Shown here in pieces: positions 40,057 to 48,880 of a stretch of DNA of 64,000 nt. The DNA is from Alphaproteobacteria bacterium HGW-Alphaproteobacteria-7 (GTDB taxonomy: Bacteria; Pseudomonadota; Alphaproteobacteria; Sphingomonadales; Sphingomonadaceae), in the NCBI GenBank assembly GCA_002842735.1, contig PHEB01000010.1:1-64000 (forward strand), read 5' to 3'. A program made the position numbers and the translations under genes. The notes under the pieces were generated by a model, which did not search any database, was not told the DNA's origin, and saw only the letters and a program-made list of their open reading frames with translations. Each line of letters opens with the position of its first letter. Position 1 is the first letter of the stretch.

Positions 40057-40246
40057 CCCGCACGGCATCGCGTCGCACCCGCAATTCGGGCGCATTGACC
40101 TGCACCGCAAATCCCGCCTGCATCAGCGCGGCTTGCTGCATCAACTGCACATAGGCTTCGCGCGCCCTGATCACGCTGTCGGTGATGGTGAGCACTGCAA
40201 GGATTGCGGCGAAGGTGAACAGCAGGGTGATGGCAAGTGCAAGCAT
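39992..40246 (-). CDS. Small single-TM membrane protein, predicted LexA-regulated
   Basis: MLALAITLLFTFAAILAVLTITDSVIRAREAYVQLMQQAALMQAGFAVQ...; AAGGA ribosome-binding site; two GTTCN7GTTC boxes upstream; 3' end overlaps pssA by 65 bp. Confidence 0.7.
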   Translation of the reverse strand: MLALAITLLFTFAAILAVLTITDSVIRAREAYVQLMQQAALMQAGFAVQVNAPELRVRRDAVRVMPVRRPQARRMRPVPACAAA

Positions 40247-40269
40247 GGCGGTGTCCTTAACTGGTAATC

Positions 40270-40284
40270 GTTCATTGTTTGTTC
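40270..40284. promoter_or_regulatory. LexA/SOS box (alphaproteobacterial type)
   Basis: GTTC ATTGTTT GTTC. Confidence 0.75.
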
Positions 40285-40293
40285 TTTCGCTAT

Positions 40294-40308
40294 GTTCCTC
40301 AGATGTTC
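40294..40308. promoter_or_regulatory. LexA/SOS box (alphaproteobacterial type), second copy
   Basis: GTTC CTCAGAT GTTC; lies just downstream (minus strand) of a TTGACA -35. Confidence 0.75.
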
Positions 40309-40450
40309 CGTCATGTCAAGCGGCTTTCCTACAAGCGCGGCGGGGATTTTTTGCGGGCAGGGCAATCGGGGCTGGATTTTGTGGCCGCGCAAAGCTAAGG
40401 GCGCGCTCGCACGTTGGTGGGCATAAGGCTGGCCCGCGCGCAAATTCACA

Positions 40451-40510
40451 TGGAAGGCGCACATACCGGTGCCGTTTGCGGGAGCTCCGCAGCGCGGTTC
40501 CAGCCTTCCA
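40451..40510 (+). promoter_or_regulatory. Candidate structured rpsB leader
   Basis: TGGAAGGC (40451-40458) pairs perfectly with GCCTTCCA (40503-40510), enclosing GCGG-GAGCT-CCGC hairpin; directly before the rpsB RBS. Confidence 0.55.
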
Positions 40511-40536
40511 GAGGAACAACCGGAAAGGAATTACCT

Positions 40537-41355
40537 ATGGCGGCACCAGTCGTCACGATGCAGCAATTGATCGAGGCCGGCGCTCACTTCGGCCACCAGA
40601 CCCACCGCTGGAACCCGCGCATGAAGCCGTATATTTTCGGCGCGCGCAACAGCGTTCACATCATCGACCTGTCGCAGACCGTGCCGCTGTTCGCGCGCGC
40701 GCTCGATTTCGTCGAATCGACCGTGCGTTCGGGCGGCAAGGTGCTGTTCGTCGGCACCAAGCGTCAGGCGCAGGAGCCGATTGCCGAAGCTGCGCGCATG
40801 TCGGGCCAGCATTTCGTCAACCACCGCTGGCTGGGCGGGATGCTCACCAACTGGAAGACGATTTCGGGTTCGATCCGCCGGTTGAAGGCGCTCGAAGAAC
40901 AGCTTTCGGGTGACACCAGCGGTCTGACCAAGAAGGAAGTGCTCCAGCTCACGCGTGAACGCGACAAGCTGGAAATGTCGCTCGGCGGCATCCGCGACAT
41001 GGGCGGCATTCCCGACGTGATGTTCGTGATTGACGCCAACAAGGAAGACCTCGCGATCAAGGAAGCCAATGTGCTTGGCATTCCGGTGATCGGGATTCTC
41101 GACACCAACGTCGATCCTTCGGGCATTGCTTTCCCGGTTCCCGGCAACGACGACGCCAGCCGCGCTGTGCGTCTGTATTGCCAGGCGATCGGTGAAGCCG
41201 CGCTGGCGGGCAAGGGCAAGTTCCAGGCTGACGTGTCGAGCGATTTCGGTGCGATGGCTGAACCCCCGGCTGAGGCCGTGGTCGAAGCTCCGGCTGAAAC
41301 TGTGGTCGAAGCCCCGGCTGCCGACGACGTTGCTGGCGAAGCCGCCGAAGCCTGA
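40537..41355 (+). CDS. rpsB: 30S ribosomal protein S2
   Basis: [31 protein letters not shown]... Confidence 0.98.
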   Translation: MAAPVVTMQQLIEAGAHFGHQTHRWNPRMKPYIFGARNSVHIIDLSQTVPLFARALDFVESTVRSGGKVLFVGTKRQAQEPIAEAARMSGQHFVNHRWLGGMLTNWKTISGSIRRLKALEEQLSGDTSGLTKKEVLQLTRERDKLEMSLGGIRDMGGIPDVMFVIDANKEDLAIKEANVLGIPVIGILDTNVDPSGIAFPVPGNDDASRAVRLYCQAIGEAALAGKGKFQADVSSDFGAMAEPPAEAVVEAPAETVVEAPAADDVAGEAAEA

Positions 41356-41497
41356 TTTCTCGTGTGACCGGCGCGCGTTTTTGATGGGCGCGCGTCAATC
41401 ACCCGTCACAATCTCTCTATAGCGCGCCCGGCATTGCCTCCCTCTGCGGAAAGGGCAGGGCCGGGCGCCCTTGAAACTGAATGAAAAGGATATTCTC

Positions 41498-42424
41498 ATG
41501 GCTGATTTTTCCGTCGCCGACGTGAAGAAGCTGCGCGAGCGCACTGGCGCTGGCATGATGGACGCCAAGAAGGCGCTGACCGAAGCCGGCGGCGATATCG
41601 AAGCTGCGGTTGACGCGCTGCGTGCCAAGGGCCTCGCCACCGCGCAGAAGAAGTCGAGCCGCACGGCTGCCGAAGGCCTCGTCGGCGTCGCGGTTGTCGG
41701 CACTCGCGGCGTTGCGGTTGAAGTGAATTCGGAAACCGATTTCGTCGCCAAGAACGAACAGTTCCAGGATTTCGTGCGCAAAGCCACGCAGGTTGCGCTC
41801 GGGCTGGGCAGCGATGACGTTGATGCGTTGAAGGCGGCGGCTTACCCCGACGGCGGCACCGTGGCGGACAAGCTGACCGACAATGTCGCCACCATCGGTG
41901 AAAACCAGCAGATCCGCCGGATCAAGTCGGTGGCCGTCGATAAGGGCGCGGTGATTTCGTACATGCACACCGCCGCTGCCGAAGGTCTGGGCAAGATCGG
42001 CGTGCTGATCGCGCTGGAAAGCGAAGCGGGCGCGGACGTGCTCGAACCGCTGGGCAAGCAGCTGGCCATGCACGCCGCTGCCGCCTTCCCGATGGCGCTC
42101 GATGCCGATGGGCTTGACCCCGAAGTGCTCGACCGTGAACGCAAGATCGCGGCGGAAAAGGCTGCCGAAAGCGGCAAGCCCGCTGACGTGCAGGCCAAGA
42201 TGGTCGATGGCGCGGTGAAGAAATTCGCAAAGGAAAACGCGCTGCTCAGCCAGATTTTCGTGATGGACAACAAGACCGTCATTTCCGATCTGGTCGCGCA
42301 GGCCGGCAAGGCTGCGGGCACCGCGATCGTGCTCAAGGACTATGCCCGTTTCCAGCTGGGTGAAGGCATCGAGAAGGAAGTGAGCGACTTCGCAGCGGAG
42401 GTCGCCGCAGCAGTCGCAGGGTAA
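41498..42424 (+). CDS. tsf: Elongation factor Ts
   Basis: [37 protein letters not shown]. Confidence 0.98.
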   Translation: MADFSVADVKKLRERTGAGMMDAKKALTEAGGDIEAAVDALRAKGLATAQKKSSRTAAEGLVGVAVVGTRGVAVEVNSETDFVAKNEQFQDFVRKATQVALGLGSDDVDALKAAAYPDGGTVADKLTDNVATIGENQQIRRIKSVAVDKGAVISYMHTAAAEGLGKIGVLIALESEAGADVLEPLGKQLAMHAAAAFPMALDADGLDPEVLDRERKIAAEKAAESGKPADVQAKMVDGAVKKFAKENALLSQIFVMDNKTVISDLVAQAGKAAGTAIVLKDYARFQLGEGIEKEVSDFAAEVAAAVAG

Positions 42425-42449
42425 TTGCCCGAATCGTCGGGAAAAACGC

Positions 42450-42488
42450 ACGGGTCGGGTGGTATTGACCATCCGGCCCGTTGTTTTT
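42450..42488 (+). terminator. Rho-independent terminator after tsf
   Basis: ACGGGTCGGGTGGT-ATTG-ACCATCCGGCCCGT-TGTTTTT. Confidence 0.85.
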
Positions 42489-42535
42489 GGAGCGAGCCCG
42501 GCGCAACCGGTCGTTGCGATCGACAAGGGGGTTTC

Positions 42536-43477
42536 ATGAATTTGTGCAAGTGCGCGTTGGTCGGCTCGATGTTGCTCGCCGCTTGCTCCGCCCCGCTTTC
42601 CTCGCAAGCGGGCGTCAGTGCTGACGGCGCACTTCCCAGCCAGCGCGGTGCAGGGCAGGCATACGAGCTACTGGGCTCGCAAGTCTTCGACCTGCCCGAC
42701 CCGGTCAGCGGCATCACCTATCAGGCCTATGTCAGCCTGCCACCAAGCTATGATGATCGCAACGCGCGAAGCTATCCGGTCGTTTATGTGACGGATGCCG
42801 ATTACGGTTTCCCCATATTGCGCCTTATTGGTCGCCGCATGAACGGGGCCGGCCCACGGATCGAGGAATTCATTCTTGTCGGTCTGTCCTATGGCAAGGG
42901 GCAAGATCCGATGGCCAGCCGCCGGCGCGATTACACCCCGACTGCCAACGGTGCCTCCGATGCGCCAGCCGGGGCCGTCCATGGAGAATCGCTGCGTTAT
43001 CGCGATTATCTGCGCGATACGGTGCTTCCGTCCGTTGAAAGTCGCTTTCGCGCGGCACCGGGCCGGCGTGTTTATGTCGGCCATTCCTACGGCGGGTTGC
43101 TGGGCGCGCAAATACTGATGACGGAACCGCAGATGTTCAGCGGCTATGTGTTGGGCAGCCCATCGTTCTGGTACGACAGGAAATATCTGCTGAGACAAAC
43201 GCGAAGCCTGCTGAATCAAATTACTGCAATCGATACCGATGTTTATGTCTATGTTGGCGAATTTGAGGCACAACGAGCAGGTGATAAGCGCTACCAGCAA
43301 GAGGTGGATATGGTGGCCGATAACGCGACCTTTGCCGATCTGCTCAGCGCCCAAAATTATCCCGGCCTCAATCTGAAAGCAGAGGTGCTGGCGGACGAGG
43401 ATCATCTGTCGGTGGCACCACGCGGCTTCACCAAAGGTCTGCTGCACACGCTTCCGGCGCGCACTCAGGCGGAATAG
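42536..43477 (+). CDS. Alpha/beta hydrolase esterase lipoprotein (Fes/IroE-like putative esterase)
   Basis: Lipobox MLLAACSAPL; YVGHSYGG nucleophile elbow; VTDADYGFPILRLIGRRM; DEDHLSV His. Confidence 0.8.
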   Translation: MNLCKCALVGSMLLAACSAPLSSQAGVSADGALPSQRGAGQAYELLGSQVFDLPDPVSGITYQAYVSLPPSYDDRNARSYPVVYVTDADYGFPILRLIGRRMNGAGPRIEEFILVGLSYGKGQDPMASRRRDYTPTANGASDAPAGAVHGESLRYRDYLRDTVLPSVESRFRAAPGRRVYVGHSYGGLLGAQILMTEPQMFSGYVLGSPSFWYDRKYLLRQTRSLLNQITAIDTDVYVYVGEFEAQRAGDKRYQQEVDMVADNATFADLLSAQNYPGLNLKAEVLADEDHLSVAPRGFTKGLLHTLPARTQAE

Positions 43478-43585
43478 TTCCTGACCCTAAACTGGGCCTT
43501 TCCCTTTGCGCATTGGCCGATTGGCGGTTAAGTGCGGCGCACTCAAATCATTGGCTCAAGATTCCACCCGGAGCATCGAAACCCC

Positions 43586-44305
43586 ATGTCACTCCCTCCG
43601 ATCAAGCGCGTGCTGCTCAAGCTTTCGGGCGAGGTGCTCATGGGCGGGCAGCAGTTCGGAATTGATCCGGCCTTCGTCGCCGAACTCGCCAAGGAAGTGA
43701 AGGCGGCCAAGGACACCGGGCTTGAAATCTGCCTGGTGATTGGCGGCGGCAATATCTTTCGCGGGATGGCGGGGGCAGCAGCGGGCATGGACCGCGCGCA
43801 GGCCGATTACATGGGGATGCTGGCAACGGTGATGAACGCGCTGGCGATGCAGAACGCGCTCGAACAGATTGGTGTCCACACCCGCGTGCAAAGCGCGATC
43901 CAGATGGATCAGGTGTGCGAACCGGTGATCCGCCGCCGCGCTGAACGCCACCTTGAAAAAGGGCGCGTGGTGATCTTTGCCGCAGGGGTGGGCAGCCCCT
44001 ATTTCACCACCGATAGCGGCGCGGCGCTGCGCGCGGCCGAAATGAATTGCGATGCGCTGCTGAAAGGCACCAGCGTGGACGGGGTGTATGACAGCGACCC
44101 CAAACGCAACCCCGCAGCAAAGCGTTTCGATACCGTGACTTACGACCGGGTGCTCGCCGATAATCTCAAGGTGATGGACGCATCGGCGGTGGCGCTGTGC
44201 CGTGATAACGAAATCCCGATTGTGGTCTTCTCGATCCGTGAGAAGGGCAACCTTGCCCGCGTGCTTTCAGGTGAAGGCGTGCAGACCATTGTGCAAGATA
44301 ACTGA
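43586..44305 (+). CDS. pyrH: UMP kinase
   Basis: [22 protein letters not shown]...GGGNIFRG. Confidence 0.97.
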   Translation: MSLPPIKRVLLKLSGEVLMGGQQFGIDPAFVAELAKEVKAAKDTGLEICLVIGGGNIFRGMAGAAAGMDRAQADYMGMLATVMNALAMQNALEQIGVHTRVQSAIQMDQVCEPVIRRRAERHLEKGRVVIFAAGVGSPYFTTDSGAALRAAEMNCDALLKGTSVDGVYDSDPKRNPAAKRFDTVTYDRVLADNLKVMDASAVALCRDNEIPIVVFSIREKGNLARVLSGEGVQTIVQDN

Positions 44306-44341
44306 AACGCAAGACAGCTGATAGAAGAGGGGAGCCTACCC

Positions 44342-44899
44342 ATGCCGCAATATGACAAGGCCGATGTCGAGCGCCGGATGAACGGCGCGGTGGAATCCTT
44401 GAAGGGCGATCTTCAGGGCCTGCGCACGGGCCGCGCCAATACCAGCCTGCTAGATCCCGTCGTGGTCGAAGTCTATGGCGCGATGATGCCGCTCAATCAG
44501 GTCGCCACGGTATCGGCGCCCGAACCGCGTATGCTGAGTGTGCAGGTGTGGGACAAATCGAACATGACCCCGGTGGAAAAGGGCATTGCCCACGCCAATC
44601 TGGGCCTCAACCCGATCATCGATGGTCAGACCCTGCGCCTGCCGATCCCCGATCTGACGCAGGATCGCCGCAAGGAGCTGGCGAAACTGGCCGATCAATA
44701 TGCCGAAAAGGCCAAGATCGCGATCCGCAACGTGCGCCGCGATGCGATGGAAAGCCTCAAGACTGACGAAAAGAAGAAGGAAATCTCCGAGGATGAGCGC
44801 AAGCGGTCTGAGGATGAAGTCCAGAAGTTGACCGATAAATATGTCGCCGACACCGACGAGGCGGCGGCGAAGAAAAAACAGGAAATCCTGACGCAGTAA
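44342..44899 (+). CDS. frr: Ribosome recycling factor
   Basis: LQGLRTGRANTSLLDPVVVEVYGAMMPLNQVATVSAPEPRML. Confidence 0.98.
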   Translation: MPQYDKADVERRMNGAVESLKGDLQGLRTGRANTSLLDPVVVEVYGAMMPLNQVATVSAPEPRMLSVQVWDKSNMTPVEKGIAHANLGLNPIIDGQTLRLPIPDLTQDRRKELAKLADQYAEKAKIAIRNVRRDAMESLKTDEKKKEISEDERKRSEDEVQKLTDKYVADTDEAAAKKKQEILTQ

Positions 44900-44929
44900 G
44901 GCGGGGGTATCGGATCGTTAGGAACAGAT

Positions 44930-45607
44930 TTGGATCAGGACCGCGCAAAACACGTTGCCATCATTATGGATGGCAATGGCCGCTGGGCCAAGAAACGCGG
45001 GCTGCCACGCGCGGTTGGGCATCAACGCGGGGTGGAGGCTGTGCGGCGCTTGGTGCGCGGGCTGGAACCGATGGGCCTGGAATGCCTGACGCTCTATGCC
45101 TTTTCGTCTGAAAACTGGAAACGGCCCGATGATGAGGTCGATGATCTGATGAACCTGATGCGGCGGTTCATCAAATCCGACCTTCCCGAATTTGTCGCCA
45201 ACAGCGTCAAGCTCAAGATCATTGGCGATTGGCAGTCGCTCGCGCCCGATATCGTGGCGATGCTCGAAGATGCGCTGACGCAAACCGCAAATGGCACCAA
45301 GACACTGGCGGTGGCGCTCAATTACGGCGGGCAGCACGAGATTGCGCGCGCGGCGGCGAAGGCCGCGGCGATCGGGGCCGTTACGGTGGAGAGCATCGCC
45401 GCGCAGCTCGACACTGCTGATCTGCCGCCGCTCGATCTGCTGATCCGCACCAGCGGCGAAGTGCGCCTGTCGAATTTCCTGCTGTGGCAATCGGCCTATG
45501 CCGAAATGCTGTTTGTGGACACGCTGTGGCCCGATTTTGAACCTGCGCATCTGACGCAGGCGCTGGATGACTTTGCTCGGAGGGAGCGGCGCTATGGCGG
45601 ACGCTGA
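44930..45607 (+). CDS. uppS: Undecaprenyl diphosphate synthase
   Basis: HVAIIMDGNGRWAKKRGLPRAVGHQRGVEAVR. Confidence 0.97.
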   Translation: MDQDRAKHVAIIMDGNGRWAKKRGLPRAVGHQRGVEAVRRLVRGLEPMGLECLTLYAFSSENWKRPDDEVDDLMNLMRRFIKSDLPEFVANSVKLKIIGDWQSLAPDIVAMLEDALTQTANGTKTLAVALNYGGQHEIARAAAKAAAIGAVTVESIAAQLDTADLPPLDLLIRTSGEVRLSNFLLWQSAYAEMLFVDTLWPDFEPAHLTQALDDFARRERRYGGR

Positions 45608-46364
45608 AACGCCCCGCGTGCCTGACTCCAAAGGGGGGGCTTCGGATTTGCCCGTGCGGCTGGCGTCGGCCATCGTGATGTTGGTGATCGCGGGCGGGGC
45701 GCTGTGGCTGGGCGGCTGGTTCTGGAGCGCGTTCGTCCTGCTGCTGGCAGGCGGCGTGCTGTGGGAATGGAACCGCTTGGTGGGCCGCTTTGGCGTCTCG
45801 GGGCTGGCTGAGACGCTGTGGTTTTTTGCCGGGGTGGTCTATATCGGCGGGGCAGGCCTTGCGATGATGGCGCTGCGCAACGGGCCGACCTTTTTTCCGG
45901 TGAATGGGCAAAGCTATGGCTACGGCCCGTTTGAGGTGCTCGCGGGCTATATCCTGCCGATCATCGCGGTGGATGTCGGGGCCTATTTCGCGGGCCGCAC
46001 AATCGGCGGGCCAAAGATTGCGCCGCGCATCAGCCCGTCCAAGACCTGGGCCGGGTTAGGGGGCGGGGCGACGGCGGCGGCATTGGTTGCGGTTGTGATC
46101 GAACTCAACGATTTCGGCCCGGCAGCAGGCGCGCCCGGTTATAATGCGCTCAGCATCGGCTTTGCGGTGCTCGCCGGGGTGTTGATCGCAGTGTTGGCGC
46201 AGGCGGGCGATTTCTTTGAAAGCTGGATGAAACGCCGCGCCGGGGTGAAGGATTCGGGCGCGCTGATCCCCGGTCACGGCGGGCTGTTTGATCGGCTCGA
46301 TGGCTTCCTTGCGGTGTTCTTTGTGCTGTTTGTGATTGCCACAATGCTCGCTTTGCTGGGATGA
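45594..46364 (+). CDS. cdsA: Phosphatidate cytidylyltransferase
   Basis: SPSKTWAGLGGG...DFFESWMKRRAGVKDSGALIPGHGGLFDRLDG; overlaps uppS by 14 nt. Confidence 0.95.
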   Translation: MADAETPRVPDSKGGASDLPVRLASAIVMLVIAGGALWLGGWFWSAFVLLLAGGVLWEWNRLVGRFGVSGLAETLWFFAGVVYIGGAGLAMMALRNGPTFFPVNGQSYGYGPFEVLAGYILPIIAVDVGAYFAGRTIGGPKIAPRISPSKTWAGLGGGATAAALVAVVIELNDFGPAAGAPGYNALSIGFAVLAGVLIAVLAQAGDFFESWMKRRAGVKDSGALIPGHGGLFDRLDGFLAVFFVLFVIATMLALLG

Positions 46365-46371
46365 TGGGGCG

Positions 46372-47538
46372 ATGACGCGTACTCTTACCCTGCTTGGCGC
46401 CACCGGATCGATTGGCGCATCGACGCTCGATCTGGTGCGGCGTGACCGTGAACACTGGCGCATAGAGGCGTTGACCGCGCATTCGAGCGCTGCCGAACTG
46501 GCCGCGTTGGCGCGTGAATTTGGCGCGAAAATCGCCGTGGTCAGCGATGAAGCCTGCCTGCCCGCTTTGCGCGATGCGCTGGCGGGCAGCGGGATAGAAG
46601 CCGCTGGCGGGCGAAAGGCGCTGTGCGAAGCGGCAGCGCGCCCGGTGGATTTAACCGTGGCGGCGATTGTCGGCTGCGCAGGCCTCGCCCCGGTGATGGC
46701 GGCAATCGAACGCGGCGGCACCATCGCGCTCGCCAACAAGGAAGCGCTGGTTTCGGCGGGTGAGGTGATGATGCAGGCGGTCGCCAAACACGGCGCAACG
46801 CTGCTGCCGACCGATAGCGAGCATAACGCGATCTTCCAGTGCCTCAGCGGCAATCGCTTGTCTGATGTGGCGAAAATCACCCTGACCGCCAGCGGCGGGC
46901 CGCTGCGCACGTGGAGCGCCGAGCGGTTGGCGGCGGCCACCCCGGCGGAAGCGGTGGCGCATCCCAACTGGTCGATGGGCGCGAAAATCAGCGTCGATTC
47001 CGCGACCATGATGAACAAGGGGCTCGAATATATCGAGGCCTTTCACCTGTTCCCGGTCGGGCTGGATCGGCTGGGAATCGTCGTCCACCCGCAAAGCGTG
47101 ATCCATTCGATGGTGGAATTCCGCGACCGGTCAACGCTGGCGCAACTTGGCCCGTCGGATATGCGCGTTCCGATTGCTTCGTGCCTCGCCTGGCCGCAGC
47201 GGATGGAAACGCCGCTCGCACCGCTCGATCTGGCCGCGATTGGCGAGCTGACCTTTTTTCCGCCCGATGAAACCCGCTTCCCCGCGACACGATTGGCGCG
47301 TGAAGCGATAGTGGCAGGTGGCAGTGCGCCCGCGATCCTCAACGCCGCGAACGAGGTGGCAGTCGCCGCCTTCCTCGCCGGTCAGATCGGGTTCACTCGC
47401 ATTGCCGCAGTGGTGGAGGAGACGTTGCAGCGCAGCAATGATGCCCCGCGCCCGGCCACGCTTGATGAAGTTCTCGCCGTCGATCAATCCGCGCGGCGGC
47501 AAGCGCTTACTCTGTTGGAGACCTACGCCCTTGTTTGA
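46372..47538 (+). CDS. dxr: 1-deoxy-D-xylulose-5-phosphate reductoisomerase
   Basis: TLLGATGSIGASTLDLVRR...LLPTDSEHNAIFQCL...SMGAKISVDSATMMNKGLE. Confidence 0.97.
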   Translation: MTRTLTLLGATGSIGASTLDLVRRDREHWRIEALTAHSSAAELAALAREFGAKIAVVSDEACLPALRDALAGSGIEAAGGRKALCEAAARPVDLTVAAIVGCAGLAPVMAAIERGGTIALANKEALVSAGEVMMQAVAKHGATLLPTDSEHNAIFQCLSGNRLSDVAKITLTASGGPLRTWSAERLAAATPAEAVAHPNWSMGAKISVDSATMMNKGLEYIEAFHLFPVGLDRLGIVVHPQSVIHSMVEFRDRSTLAQLGPSDMRVPIASCLAWPQRMETPLAPLDLAAIGELTFFPPDETRFPATRLAREAIVAGGSAPAILNAANEVAVAAFLAGQIGFTRIAAVVEETLQRSNDAPRPATLDEVLAVDQSARRQALTLLETYALV

Positions 47539-48652
47539 TGCACCCCCGTTCTGGATGTATGCGGTCGGCTTCCTGCTGCTGCTTGGCCCGCTGGTTACCG
47601 TGCATGAACTTGGCCACCTGCTGGTCGGGCGGTTGTTCGGCGTCAAGGCCGATGCGTTCTCGGTTGGCTTTGGCAAGGAAATCACCGGGTTCACAGACCG
47701 GCAGGGCACCCGCTGGAAACTTTCGGCGCTGCCTTTGGGCGGCTATGTCCAGTTCAAGGGTGATATGAACCCCGCCAGCGTGCCCGATCCCGATGCGCCC
47801 TGCGAAGAAGGCAGTTTCCAGCACGCTGCCTTGTGGAAACGTGCGCTGATCGTGGCGGCGGGGCCGGTTACCAACCTGTTGGTGGCGGTTGCGATCTTTG
47901 CCGCGTTTTTCGCCATTCTGGGCAAACCGACCATCACCGGCGATGAAGATTCGCGCACCATCGGCCGCTTTACAAAAACCAGCGTGGCAGAAGCTGCGGG
48001 GCTTCAGGTGGGCGATACGGTGGTTGCGATTGATGGCCGCACGATTGCTGATTTCAGCGAATTGCGCACCACCGTTGCCTTGCATCCGGGCAAGCGCATG
48101 GTGTTTACGGTTGAGCGGGCGGGCGAGGAAATCACCATTCCGCTCACCACCGCACGGGTAGTGGAAACCGACGGTTTCGGCAATCAAAGCGCGATTGGCC
48201 AGATTGGCGTTGCCGCGGCGGGCGGGGCCTATGAGCTTGAAAAGGTCGGCTTGCTTGAGGCGATCCCGCTCGCTGTCAGGCAATGCTGGGATCTGATGGG
48301 CATGATGATCACCGGCATTCAGCAGATCATCATGGGCGATCGATCGGTTGATGAACTGGGCGGCCCGCTCAAGATCGCCAAATTCTCTGGCGAACAGATG
48401 AGCCTTGGCGTTGTTGCCTTCATCAATTTTGCCGCTTTGATCTCGCTTAATTTGGCATTCATCAACTTCTTGCCAATCCCCGCGCTCGATGGCGGACATC
48501 TGATGTTCTATCTGGCCGAGGCGATCCGTCGCAAGCCGGTAGGGCCGCAGGTGACCGAATGGGCTTATCGCACCGGCATTGCGCTGGTGTTGGTGTTGAT
48601 GGTGGTGGTGACGGTGAATGATCTGTTCTCGCTTCCCATCTTCGGCTCTTGA
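47531..48652 (+). CDS. rseP: RIP metalloprotease RseP
   Basis: VTVHELGHLLVGRLFGVKADAFSVGFGKEI, PDZ, NFLPIPALDGGHLMFYLAEAIR; TTG start overlapping dxr assumed. Confidence 0.93.
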   Translation: MFDAPPFWMYAVGFLLLLGPLVTVHELGHLLVGRLFGVKADAFSVGFGKEITGFTDRQGTRWKLSALPLGGYVQFKGDMNPASVPDPDAPCEEGSFQHAALWKRALIVAAGPVTNLLVAVAIFAAFFAILGKPTITGDEDSRTIGRFTKTSVAEAAGLQVGDTVVAIDGRTIADFSELRTTVALHPGKRMVFTVERAGEEITIPLTTARVVETDGFGNQSAIGQIGVAAAGGAYELEKVGLLEAIPLAVRQCWDLMGMMITGIQQIIMGDRSVDELGGPLKIAKFSGEQMSLGVVAFINFAALISLNLAFINFLPIPALDGGHLMFYLAEAIRRKPVGPQVTEWAYRTGIALVLVLMVVVTVNDLFSLPIFGS

Positions 48653-48880
48653 GGCAGGATTGACGCGGGCCAGCGGGTTTGCCGGGGAAAGCGCCCCGGT
48701 CCGTGCCCAATCCGCGTCGGTGCGGCTTGATTGCGGTGGGCACATCGGGCAGAGGCGGGGGCCAGATTTTCAGGGTGCGACAGGCAATCGCACATAAGGT
48801 CACTTGCAAGGGTGCATATTGAGGGTCGCAAGGGTGTGACGCCAATACGGCACGGACGGTTGGAACGGGATTTTAGCTGC

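Noticed and set aside
41417-42607. 396-aa minus-strand ORF
   Set aside because: Antisense to tsf; shadow ORF
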